NCBI GenBank assembly: GCA_965203605.1
Contig: OZ241902.1
Location: forward strand, 1,426,001 to 1,490,000
Length of the DNA stretch: 64,000 nt
Origin: JAPOUP01 sp965203605
Lineage (GTDB): Bacteria; Pseudomonadota; Alphaproteobacteria; Rhodobacterales; Rhodobacteraceae
Direction: 5' to 3'
In this document: positions 26,022-35,056 of the stretch, in pieces
How positions within the stretch are numbered: position 1 is the first letter of the stretch
How the letters are laid out: every line of letters starts with the position of its first letter
Translations under genes and position numbers: made by a program
Notes under the pieces: generated by a model
Databases searched by the model: none
Told to the model about the DNA's origin: nothing
The model's input: only the letters and a program-made list of their open reading frames with translations

Positions 26022-28385
26022 CTACTCCGCCACCATGTGAAAGTGCTTGTGATGTTGGCTGGGGCGTGCCCTGCGTGCAAGCTCACGTGCGCTTTCGCGC
26101 TGTTTTTCGAGTTCCCGGTAAGCTTGATCGCGACCGCTCAGATATTGCGGTGGCCAGTGGCCGACCCGCGAACCATAGAATGCCGCGGACCGATGGGTAA
26201 AATAGGGATCCCACAAATGTGGCCGGGCGAGCGCCACCAGGTCGGCGCGCCGGGTATGCAGAATGGTGTTGACCTGCGCGGCCTCGGTGATGTTACCGAC
26301 CGCCATTGTGGCGATTTTCGGCACATTCCGCACGGCTTCCGCGAATTGCGTCTGGAACATCCGGCCATAGACGGGCTTCTGGTCAGGCACGGTCTGTCCG
26401 GCGGACACATCGATCAGGTCACAGCCGGAGTCGTTAAATGCCCTTGCAATGGCAAAGAGGTCCTCCTCGCCCAGCCCGCCCTCTTTCCAGTCCGTGGCCG
26501 AAACACGCACCGACATCGGCCTTTCCTGCGGCCACACTGCACGCACTGCATCGAAAACCTCGAGCGGGAAGCGCAGTCGGTTCTCAACCGACCCGCCATA
26601 GTCATCCGTACGTCGGTTGGTCAGCGGGGAGAGGAAGGAGGCCAACAGATATCCGTGGGCACAGTGCAGTTCGAGCATGTCGCAGCCGGCACGCGCGGCC
26701 CGACCCGCCGCCTGGACAAAGTCATCAAGGATGCGATCCATGCCCGTGCGGTCCAACTCCTTCGGCACGGCGCTGATACCATCGAAATAGGGAAGCGGCG
26801 ACGCCGATACTAGCGGCCAGTTCCTGTCGGCTTCGGCAATTGGATAATCCATTTCCTGCCATCCAAGCTGGGTCGACCCCTTGCGACCGGCATGGCCGAG
26901 TTGCATGCAGAATTTTGCATTGGAATTGGCGTGGATGAAATCGACGATCCGCTTCCACTGCCCTTCGTGCCCGTCAGTCCAAAGACCGGGGCATCCCAGC
27001 GTGATGCGCGCATCGGGCGACGGGCAGGTCATTTCGCAATAGATCATGCCCATTCCGCCGAGCGCGTGGGAGGTATAGTGGACAAAATGCCAGTCGGTTA
27101 GATTGCCGTTCTCGTCGGCTGAATACTGCGCCATCGGAGACATGACGACACGGTTTGGTATCTCCAACTCACGCAGCCTGAAGGGCGTGAACATCGGCGT
27201 CGGGCGGCTCTGGCGCACGTCGATGCCAGTCTCGCGGTAGTAACGCTCGTACCAAGCGGTATCGACCTTCTCGACATAGGACGGATCGCGGAGAATGAGG
27301 TTGTCATAGGTGATCGATTTGGCACGGCACATGACGACCATTGAGAACTGCAGTGCATCCATGTCCCAGGAACGATTCATATGCTCAAACCAGGCAAGCG
27401 ACACATCGGCGTTATGCTGAATGATCTGGCATGGCGTGCGCCGTTCATTGTCATAGGCCATGAACGCCGCTTCCACCGAGTGCTCGGCATGCTCCAGCAC
27501 CGCGTCAGACAGTGCGATACCACATTCCATGGCAAGCTTGGTACCCGAGCCGATGGAAAAATGCGCGGAAGCCTTGGCATCTCCGAGGATGACAATGTTG
27601 TCGTGATACCAGTTCTCACAGAAGATGCGTGGAAAATTGCGCCAGTTGGAGCGGTTCATGAGCAGGCTGTGGCCTTGCAGTTCTTCGGCGAAGATGTTCT
27701 CCAGCTCTCGCCGCGAGCCTTCCTCGTCCAGTTTCCCGAAACCGTGACCGGCCCAGCATTCCTCGTCCATCTCGAAGACCCAGGTCGAGGCGTCGGCCTG
27801 ATACTGATAGGTGTGTGCACAGATGATGCCATGCGCGGTCATGCGGAAGAAATAGTTGAATTCGTTCATCGGCCGGGTTGAACCCATCCAGCAAAAGCGG
27901 TTTGACTTGATGGTCACCGTCGGTTTGAAGGCATCGGCAAAGTGATCGCGAATGGTGGAATTGATTCCATCGGAGGCGACGATGATATCGGAATCGGCAT
28001 ATTTTGCCTTGATTTCATAAGGTTCGACACATTCGGAAAAACTCAACCGCACGCCGAGTTCCTCACACCGTTCGTGCAGAATCCTGAGCAAGGTAAAGCG
28101 GGAGGTGCCACAAAAGCCGTTGCCGGAACAGCGTATCTCTTCGCCCCTCAGATGAATGGCGATGTCGTCCCAGTAGGCGAAGTGGTCGCGGATCCTTTCG
28201 TAGGTTTCCGGGTCGCGGGAAAGGAATTCGTCAAGCGTATCGTCGGAAAAGACGACGCCGAAGCCGAAAGTGTCATCTGAGCGGTTCTGTTCGACGACAT
28301 GGATATCCCAGCCACGCCGTGCCTTTTTTGTCAGAAGTGCAAAGTAAAGACCACCCGGACCGCCGCCCACAATCGTAATTTTCAT
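26022..28385 (-). CDS. Bifunctional aryl-CoA monooxygenase / old-yellow-enzyme reductase
   Basis: 787 residues. Residues 1 to about 385 are an FAD monooxygenase (IVGGGPGGLYFALL at the N terminus, VILGDAKASAHFSIGSGTK mid-way). Residues about 395-787 are an NADH:flavin oxidoreductase (IPNRVVMSPMAQYSADENG, LHCAHGYLLASFLSPLTNRR). This architecture is that of 2-aminobenzoyl-CoA monooxygenase/reductase and salicylyl-CoA 5-hydroxylase. The former hydroxylates anthraniloyl-CoA at C5 and then reduces the ring. The neighbours (ligase, thioesterase) support CoA-linked aromatic catabolism but do not choose between the two substrates. First gene of the operon. Confidence 0.88.
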   Translation of the reverse strand: MKITIVGGGPGGLYFALLTKKARRGWDIHVVEQNRSDDTFGFGVVFSDDTLDEFLSRDPETYERIRDHFAYWDDIAIHLRGEEIRCSGNGFCGTSRFTLLRILHERCEELGVRLSFSECVEPYEIKAKYADSDIIVASDGINSTIRDHFADAFKPTVTIKSNRFCWMGSTRPMNEFNYFFRMTAHGIICAHTYQYQADASTWVFEMDEECWAGHGFGKLDEEGSRRELENIFAEELQGHSLLMNRSNWRNFPRIFCENWYHDNIVILGDAKASAHFSIGSGTKLAMECGIALSDAVLEHAEHSVEAAFMAYDNERRTPCQIIQHNADVSLAWFEHMNRSWDMDALQFSMVVMCRAKSITYDNLILRDPSYVEKVDTAWYERYYRETGIDVRQSRPTPMFTPFRLRELEIPNRVVMSPMAQYSADENGNLTDWHFVHYTSHALGGMGMIYCEMTCPSPDARITLGCPGLWTDGHEGQWKRIVDFIHANSNAKFCMQLGHAGRKGSTQLGWQEMDYPIAEADRNWPLVSASPLPYFDGISAVPKELDRTGMDRILDDFVQAAGRAARAGCDMLELHCAHGYLLASFLSPLTNRRTDDYGGSVENRLRFPLEVFDAVRAVWPQERPMSVRVSATDWKEGGLGEEDLFAIARAFNDSGCDLIDVSAGQTVPDQKPVYGRMFQTQFAEAVRNVPKIATMAVGNITEAAQVNTILHTRRADLVALARPHLWDPYFTHRSAAFYGSRVGHWPPQYLSGRDQAYRELEKQRESARELARRARPSQHHKHFHMVAE

Positions 28386-28696
28386 GACCGTCTCCCTGCC
28401 GGAGCGCGTATTTGGTGGATGCGCCGAAATTTATTTTATGCATGAATATTTTCTGTTGAAGATGAATACAACGTCGGAACACCGCCTGGGACATCTTATT
28501 TTCGGATCCGATGCCTTGTCGGGACGGTGAGCGGGCGTGGCAGGGGATTGCCGTCGTTAACTCTTCACAGGGAGTCTTTCGGGAATGCGGACATTGTTAA
28601 GCCGCGGCGCAGTGCGACACCGGGTTGCCCGTTCGGTCACGTTCATGACAGCTGATACCAAACCAAATAAATCATTGCCGATAGGCGCCCCTGATC
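28386..28696 (-). promoter_or_regulatory. Promoter region of the aromatic operon
   Basis: No gene is seen here. It must hold the promoter of the eleven-gene minus-strand run starting at 28385. TTTATGCATGAA (28435-28446) is a 12-bp palindrome with one mismatched pair, about 50 bases before the start, and is a candidate operator. No regulator gene for it lies in the window nearby. Confidence 0.4.
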
Positions 28697-29760
28697 TCAC
28701 GGCACCGCCCATTCCCTCGTGGTGATCCGCGTGACCTCCCCCTTCCGGCGGATGAAGGCGTCCCACGCCCGCTCCACGGTCTCCCTGACATGCTCCGCGC
28801 TTCCGGACACCCGGTTGGCGAAATGGCGGTGCTCGGCACGGAGAAAACCGTCCCGCCCGGATTGAGCTCCGGGCCGTGGGCGGCAGCCTGGGCAGGGAGA
28901 CGCTGTCCGGTATCCCCAGGTCCCCCGACCGGTGCCGGCCCGCCCCGCCGGGGACCACCAGGGCGCGCTTTCCGGCGGGGACCCGCTCCCCGATCTCCCG
29001 GAGGTGCCGGCCCATCCCGATCGTGTTGGCCCTGCCGCACACATGCCCGACCGCGTCGCCCGGCGCGGGACAGGCGGGGGGGGGAACAGGTACAGGTGTC
29101 CGTACCGGTGGTCCCGCACGACGCGCGGGCGCGTCCCTTTCCGCGCCCACACCCTGGAGAGCATCCCCTTCTGCCCGACGCGCGCCCCGTCCTGCAGGTA
29201 TACGGGCACATCCTCCGGGGCCACCCCGTCGGGCACCGCCTCCCGCGCCAACCGGACGGAATCCCCGCCGAATCCCTCCCGGGCGGCGGGGTCCGCCCTC
29301 GGGTGGACCGGCCGCGGGGACATGTGCCGGAAGCCCGGCCTCCGTACCGGCCGGCGCGCGCCCTCCAGCGCGCACCCCACCCGGAGGCTGTCCGCGATCC
29401 GCTTCCGGACGTCGGCGACGGCCCGGCGGGAGGGCCTGCCCGCGTCGGGGTCCGGCCCCCCATCCAGCCACGACGCGACCTCCCCGGCCTGTCCGCCGTC
29501 CAGCTTCGGCGGAGCCCCCGGCCGGGCGGCGTCCCGCAGGCCGTCCAGGCCGTCGGCGCTGTAACGGACAACCCGGTCGCGGAGCGTCCGGACGCCCACG
29601 CCGGCGGCGGAGGCCACCCCGGTCCGCGACAGCCTGCCCCCGGTGACCAGCGCGGTCGCGCGCAGCCGGCGACGGAGATGCGGAGTCAGGTGTGATGGAT
29701 TGATGGAGGCGGAATCCGTCCGGAAGCGGAACCGGCCATCAGCAATCTGGTGCATCGATG
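28697..29760 (-). pseudogene. IS630-family transposase, frameshifted
   Basis: The minus strand encodes an N-terminal helix-turn-helix (VGVRTLRDRVVRYSADGLDG), then a DDE domain start (VYLQDGARVGQKGMLSRVWA). After that the frame changes to RALVVPGGAGRHRSGDLGIP and SVSLPRLPP, then returns to NRVSGSAEHVRETVERAW before the stop at 28697. At least two frameshifts make it inactive. The GC content is far above that of the flanking catabolic genes. Clear terminal repeats were not found. Confidence 0.72.
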
Positions 29761-30334
29761 CCTCGACTGGATCCTGACGTTCGGAACCGTGGGCCCTGGA
29801 CGCACCGTTGTGCTCGCCGTGGTGGCCCCGGCAATCCACCGCATCGGCCGGTTTCTGCGGTGGAGGTAAAGGCTCGAGGCACGGGCGTTCCTCAATCCTT
29901 TAGGAGCGGGAAGGGAACGCTGTTACCAGCACCGTGCCAGAACTGTCCGTGAAAGGAACAGATAAAGAACATGCGGCTGTGCGGTCTCCACCGGACTCCC
30001 GGAATCGGCTCCGCCCAGCCGTTAGCGGGCGTCGGGCCTGGCCAGGACCCCTTGCGGTCAGCGTGGAAACGGGGTTTGTCGACGGACACCATCTACAGGT
30101 CAACCGAAGTTGTGAATTTTGCGCTGGACGAACTATTCACGTTCTCAGGCATCGGCAGTTTTGCTAACGACCTGATTCGGGAGAATGAAGCGAAACCTCC
30201 CGCAATTTTTCGGCAGGTCTGACAACAGCAAGATGGTTTGTGGCCTGTGCGCCACCGTGTGAGTGATGCCTTAACGGAGACTTCAATCACGTTGCCGGTT
30301 TGCGATCTGAACACCTTTTGGGGATGGAAACACA
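29761..30334. other. Intergenic spacer, no gene seen
   Basis: This stretch lies between the IS630 remnant and the formamidase-like gene. Short open readings exist but none has a recognisable domain. It should contain the promoter of the gene at 30335, whose GGGGATGG ribosome-binding region is at about 30320. Confidence 0.4.
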
Positions 30335-31171
30335 ATGAACTACTACGGATATTCCAAAGAAGAGCTGGCACGTGCCTATTCGCCGACAGCCATGGTTGGC
30401 GGAGACATCACGCCTTACCTGACAGCCTACAAAGATCTGAGCGCTGCCCGCCGCGCCGACATGGCCGTCCGTGAAAACCTGCGATATGGCCCCGCGGCGG
30501 AACACGTCCTTGATTTCTTTCCGGCATCTTCGGACAACGCGCCATTGCATGTGTTCATTCACGGTGGATACTGGCAAGCCCTCAGCCAGAAGGAAGCATC
30601 GCATATGGCAGCCGGCGTCATCGCACACGGCCATGCCTTTGCCACGCTGAACTACACCATCGCGCCGACTGGCCGTTTGGGTCAGATGGTTGAGGAATGC
30701 CGGGATGCGCTTATCTGGCAGGCGCGACAGTCCAAAGATCTTGGGATCGACCCGTCCCGCATCATCCTGTCGGGCCACAGCGCCGGAGGCCATCTTGCCG
30801 CCATGGTGCTCAGTGCACATGGTGAAGCGTTGCGACAGGCGGGAATCACGGTCACGCAGGCCATATTGATCAGTGGCGTGTTTGATCTGGAGCCGATTGC
30901 CCAAACGCCGGTCAATGATGCGTTGCAATTGACATCAGAGGAAATCGCCAATTTGTCACCCATGACGCTGTTGCCCAAAGCCGCGCAATCGGTGCGTGTC
31001 ACTGTGGCCGAGCGGGATACGGATGAATTCATCCGCCAAAGCCGAGCTTATGCCGAACGGTTGCGCAAGGCGGGTCAGACTGTCTCGTTTGACCTACAGA
31101 AAGGCTTGCATCACTTTGACATAATTCTGCATGACGGCACTTTCCGGCCCTACCTCGATAAAGCGACCTGA
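30335..31171 (+). CDS. Alpha/beta hydrolase, kynurenine formamidase-like
   Basis: 278 residues. The oxyanion-hole motif HGGYW (76-80) and the nucleophile elbow GHSAGGH (147-153, serine 149) are those of the kynurenine formamidase branch; a late aspartate (ERDTDEF) and histidine (GLHHFD) complete the triad. Such enzymes turn N-formylkynurenine into kynurenine, a precursor of anthranilate, in the cytosol. It is divergent from the aromatic-CoA operon, with the dead IS630 element between them. Other aryl-amide or ester substrates are possible. Confidence 0.8.
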   Translation: MNYYGYSKEELARAYSPTAMVGGDITPYLTAYKDLSAARRADMAVRENLRYGPAAEHVLDFFPASSDNAPLHVFIHGGYWQALSQKEASHMAAGVIAHGHAFATLNYTIAPTGRLGQMVEECRDALIWQARQSKDLGIDPSRIILSGHSAGGHLAAMVLSAHGEALRQAGITVTQAILISGVFDLEPIAQTPVNDALQLTSEEIANLSPMTLLPKAAQSVRVTVAERDTDEFIRQSRAYAERLRKAGQTVSFDLQKGLHHFDIILHDGTFRPYLDKAT

Positions 31172-31487
31172 GGGAACAAACGGTATCCAGAACCTTCCGC
31201 CGCATCGCTGCGCGAACCGCAGGTCCGCAAACCGGCCTGCATCGACATGGGGTTGGCATAACAGGTTCAAGGGCTTCCGAATACTACCGTGTTCCTGCCC
31301 TACAGACAATTACGAGAACCTCAGGACCACATGATACCACCCCCCAACTACACTCCGAACTGGCTGGAGGGCGGCGTTCCCGTGCCCACGGGGATTTGCA
31401 GACTGGCGCTCCGGAAATCCGCGGGAGCGCAAGCAGCCTTCAATCTGCGCCCCTACCGCGTCGTTCCGCAAATTTTTGGTCCCCCAC
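31172..31487. other. Spacer before the IS30 element, no gene seen
   Basis: No coding region or RNA is recognisable. It ends at the left inverted repeat of the IS30 element. Confidence 0.4.
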
Positions 31488-31507
31488 TTCCAGTCCGAAG
31501 TGCAACA

Positions 31508-31545
31508 CCGGCCATTTTCCCCGCCCGGGCGGGGAAAATGGCCGG
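31508..31545. repeat. 38-bp perfect palindrome next to the IS30 end
   Basis: All 19 base pairs from 31508/31545 to the centre 31526/31527 match (inner core TTTTCCCCGCCCGGGCGGGG). It abuts the left inverted repeat. It could extrude as a cruciform, form a strong RNA hairpin or mark a palindromic rearrangement. Confidence 0.85.
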
Positions 31546-31788
31546 AAGGCGGGATTTCCGGCCCCCGGGCACCGCGGATCCGGCCCCGAAACGGCTGGAG
31601 TCCCTTCGCGGGAGAGCCTATCGGCGCTTTCCGGGCAGCGCAAGGCCGCCGCCGGGGCGGGTCGCGTCCGTCCGGGCGCAGGGAGGGCGCAGCCCGACCG
31701 GAGCCCGGACGGACGCGACGTCGAAATCCTGTCCACCCCCTTCCGGCGCAGCCATCCGCGCCGTCTGGAGGCGGGCGGGCCGACGGTG

Positions 31789-32520
31789 TCAGGGAGGGCG
31801 GGCCCGGCGGAACACCCCGTCGGGGGTCCGGTAGCCGGGCACCCTGCGCGGACGCGCGTCCGTGCGGTCCTGCACCCGTCCCACCTCATCGTCGCTGACC
31901 GCCCGCAGGTCCGTCCCCTTCGGCAGGTACCGCCTGACCAGCCCGTTCGTGTGCCCGTTCAGGCCCCGCTCCCAGGAGTGCTGGGGGGTCGCGAGGAAGA
32001 AGCCGGCCTTCAGCGCCTCCGCCACGCCGGCGTGGCCCGCGAACTCCCTGCCGTTGTCCGCCGTGACCGTGTGGACGGGGACGGAGGACGGCGGCGGCAT
32101 CGCCGGCATCGCGGCGGAGACCGCGGCCGAGGTGCGCCGGTCAACCCTCCGTGAATACGTGTATTCCGGGGCCCTGTCCACAAGCCGGACCACCGCCCCG
32201 CTGTGGCCCTTCCCGATGATCGTGTCCGCCTCCCGGTCGCCCACACGCTCCCTGCCCTCCACCTCCGCAGCCCTCCCGGAGATGTCCACCCGGCCCGGGA
32301 TGTGGCCCCGGCCGGAGTGCCGCCCGCCCCCCCGGTTCGGTTTTCCGCCGCGCCGCCTCAGCAGCGGGAACAGCCCGCCGCCCGCCTTCCTGTCGGCCTC
32401 GGATACCCGGATGTCCACTGCCGGCCCACCGCCCAGCCGCCCTCCAGCCGCAGCCGTCCCGCGACCTGCTCCGGGCTCCAGATGCCATGAGACACGCCGC
32501 CGTTTGCCTTCGCGGGTGAT
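31789..32520 (-). pseudogene. IS30 transposase, C-terminal part
   Basis: It begins in SHGIWSPEQVAGRLRLEGG (one frame) and continues in a second frame with GRGHIPGRVDISGRAAEVE, GDREADTIIGKGHSGAVV, HTVTADNGREFAGH and ERGLNGHTNGLVRRYLPKG. These are the DDE region and end of IS30 transposases. A frame change near 32400 and loss of the N terminus make it inactive. Confidence 0.75.
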
Positions 32521-32605
32521 TCGGTGCAAGGGAATGACGATGTTTCAACATGTTGTGGCGGGGGGCCATTTGACGGCAACCCCCGCCCTGTGAAAGGAGA
32601 ATGGA

Positions 32606-33953
32606 ATGACTGGTTCGAAAACCCCCTTCGAGGGCGACGTTACCACGGTCCAGTCGGCGCTGCAGGTGAGCGGCACCAGCTGGATACTGGCGGTGGGCGA
32701 TCCGTCCGACACGTCGAAAGCCGGCGTGCACAGACTGGCGCCGCATGACGTTGACGGCCTGCTGGGCAGGCTCGGGCGGGCGCGGGAGCGCGCTGTCGGG
32801 GCCGCCGGCGATGTCCGGGTGAAGCTGGTGTACGAGGCTGGCCACCAGGGCTTCCGGTGGCCCGCCGGCTGGAGGGGGAGGACCTCGAGGTTGTGGTCCG
32901 CCACCCCGCGAGCCTGGAGGTGGTGGGCGGGAAGAAAAAGGTGAAGACGGACCGGATCGACGCCCGCCGGATGGTCCGGGCGCCCAGGGCGTGGGACGGC
33001 GGCGACCGGGACGCGATGTCGCGGGTGCGGGTCCCGACGGTCGCGGAGGAGGACAGCAGGCGGCTTCTGCGCCGGCGGGAGCGTCCGGTGCGGGAGCGCC
33101 GCCGGCTCGCGAACGCGGTGGGCGGGCTTACGGGGCTGCACGGACTGTGCGGTGCGCGTCCGGAGAGGCCGGGGTTCCGGGAGCGGCCCGTCGGGATGGA
33201 GACCGGCTACGGGACGCCGCTGCCGCCGGAGCCGCTCGCGGAGATTGGGGGCATGCTGGATCGGCTGGAGCTGGTGGCCGCGGAGCTGAAGGTGGCCGGG
33301 GCGGGGAAGGCGGAGATTCTGGAGGCGTCGGGCCGGGCCCTCGACAGCCTTCACGCGGATGCCGACCGGCCTCCCGCCGCCCCGGCTCCCCGGAAAGAGC
33401 CGCCCGGAAGGAGGGGTCGCGCGGAGCGGATCCGGCCGGTGCGCCCGCTGGCAGGCCGCGGGCGGCCCCGGCGAACACCCACCACGCGGCGGCGCCGGGC
33501 CGGCTTCGCGGGATCGGCCCGAACGACGCGCTGATGCTGGGCGGCGGGCCCTTCCACCGGGAGCTGCGCAGCCGCCGGCAGCTGGCCAGCCTCGCGGGGC
33601 TGGCGCCGGTGCCCTTCGCGGGCGGGGGCGGCGGTCACGACCAGGGGCTCGGCAGGTCCGGCAGCGCCATGCTGCGCAGGCACCTCGTGCAGATGGCCTG
33701 GCGCTGGCTGCAACACCAGCCGGAGAGTGCGCTGTCCGCGTGGTTCCGGAGCCACCTGGGCGCCCGCGACGGGCGGTCGCGCAGGCGGGGGATCGTGGCG
33801 CTGGCGCGTAAGCTGCTGGTCGCGCCGTTGCGGTTCGCCACCACCGGGCTGGTGCCGGAGGGCGCCGTCCTGTCCGGGGCACGGGGGTGGGAGGGCAACG
33901 GAACACCCGGGCGGCCCGACGGGGCCTCCGGGGAACCCGGGCAGGGCGTGTGA
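32606..33953 (+). pseudogene. IS110-family transposase, frameshifted
   Basis: Three frames are needed. The first (from 32606) has the DEDD start and LVYEAGHQGF, the second (to about 33400) has KVKTDRIDARRMVRA, and the third (about 33500-33953) has LRGIGPNDALMLGG and SGSAMLRRHLVQMAWRWL, the Tnp_20 end. The order matches IS110 transposases, which work with a guide RNA from the element's non-coding end. Two frameshifts make it dead. It sits inside the IS30 element in the opposite orientation. Confidence 0.72.
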
Positions 33954-34336
33954 CCGCAGGAGGGCCTGGTTCGCCGCAGGACGCGGCACCGTCCATTCCA
34001 GATGGGTCCCGCCCCCCGGAACGTCGCACCGGCCCGAATCGGGCATGATGGTCACGGGGCCGGCACCGGCCAACCGAACCGGACAGGAGGCTGGACGCGT
34101 CGTCGGGCGCGTCATGGAACAGCGACGTTCTGTCTGGACTTCCCCGTTGGCGCGGAAGCCGCCCCCGGACGGAGGAACCGACGATGTGAGGCCATGAAAG
34201 GGATTCATGAAAAAGGGCTTGACCTGGCGGGTCTCATAAGAGCCCACACCCCCGCGCGGCGGCGGCCCTGTCGTTGAGAGTAAAGCCCGATTCCCGAATT
34301 TTGGAAATGGCGTGGAATCAATGGCATAGGGGTGTT
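33954..34336. other. Non-coding end of the IS110 insertion
   Basis: No gene is seen. It probably holds the downstream non-coding end of the IS110 element up to its junction with the IS30 transposase gene near 34330; exact ends could not be set because IS110 elements lack long inverted repeats. Confidence 0.35.
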
Positions 34337-34618
34337 TTACCCAGGAGCCCTCCCCGGAAGCCCCTCCACATGCGCCCAGCGGTCGAGCGCCATCTTTCGG
34401 GGGACCCCGGACGCCGCGCCGCGGCGGGCCTCCGCCCTCCCCTGCGCCTCGCCCGGGCTGTAGCCCGAATCCCCGCCGTTCCGGCGCAGCTCCCGCCAGA
34501 CCGACGAACGGTCACGGCCCGGACGGGCCGCGATCACCTCGTTCGACAGCCCGCTTTCCTTCAGCGCGCCGATCTGGCATCTTTCCCAATGGGTCAGGTG
34601 GCGATGGCCCTCGGGCAT
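34337..34618 (-). pseudogene. IS30 transposase, N-terminal part
   Basis: 93 residues with the IS30 helix-turn-helix (MPEGHRHLTHWERCQIGALK, SGLSNEVIAARPGRDRSSVW), ending after RKMALDRWAHVEGLPG where the IS110 insertion begins. It corresponds to the missing front of the reading at 31789-32520. Confidence 0.75.
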
Positions 34619-34732
34619 GGCGGTCTCCCTCTTCCCGACAAAGGGACTGTCGCCGCTTCCTGGCCGATACGCAACATCATGCGGCCGGAAAACCGGTCAC
34701 CACCGCCACTGGTGTTGCACTTCGGACTGGAA

Positions 34733-35023
34733 TGGGGCAGCGATTGAAAACCGCTCCCGCGGCTGCTGGGGATTGAACTCGATCTTCGGGCCGCTTTCGG
34801 TCGCAACAAGTCGAGCGTCGGCGACACTCGAATTGGCTTCGATCTGTACCTCGAGCATCTCGGCGATGTGTAGAGGATTAAATTGTGGCCCTTCCCAGCC
34901 CTTCTCACGGGCCTTCAAGACGAGCGCACGCGCTGCGTCTTCTATGGCGACCAACGGGTCTGCGTTATTCGCAAACGCCCTTACCGAGGCGTTGATCCAG
35001 TTGATTGATTGGGCGTTCGTCAT
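34733..35023 (-). pseudogene. ImmA/IrrE-type metallopeptidase cut by IS30
   Basis: From ATG at 35023 about 95 residues are readable: INWINASVRAFANNADPL, KAREKGWEGPQFNPLHIAEM, VADARLVATESGPKIEFNP, ERFSIA. In this family the next residues are the zinc motif HExxH, but the reading runs straight into the IS30 right end. The catalytic part is gone and is not found on the other side of the IS30 element. Such proteases act in stress or phage-linked regulation. It follows the HTH-PIN pair, with an insertion sequence now between them. Confidence 0.75.
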
Positions 35024-35056
35024 CGTGTCGATAAGTGGGCGTTGAGTTATAAGGAG

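Larger units (their letters stand above)
31488..34732 (-). mobile_element. IS30-family element interrupted by an IS110-family element
   Basis: The outer ends, 31488-31509 and 34711-34732, are exact 22-bp inverted repeats (core TCCGAAGTGCAACACC). On the minus strand the transposase starts near 34618 and breaks off near 34337, and its second half resumes near 32520 and ends at 31789. The missing join falls in the WSPEQ segment, and the 1.8 kb between the halves carries an IS110-type transposase on the plus strand. The total length is 3.2 kb against 1.1-1.4 kb for a normal IS30. The whole is inactive. Confidence 0.75.

Noticed and set aside
28790..29695. Long plus-strand readings across the IS630 remnant
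   Set aside because: They are proline/arginine/glycine-rich shadows caused by very high GC; the minus strand holds the transposase motifs.
32545..34247. Long minus-strand readings across the IS110 element
   Set aside because: Composition is typical of antisense GC-rich shadows, and the plus strand shows clear IS110 motifs.
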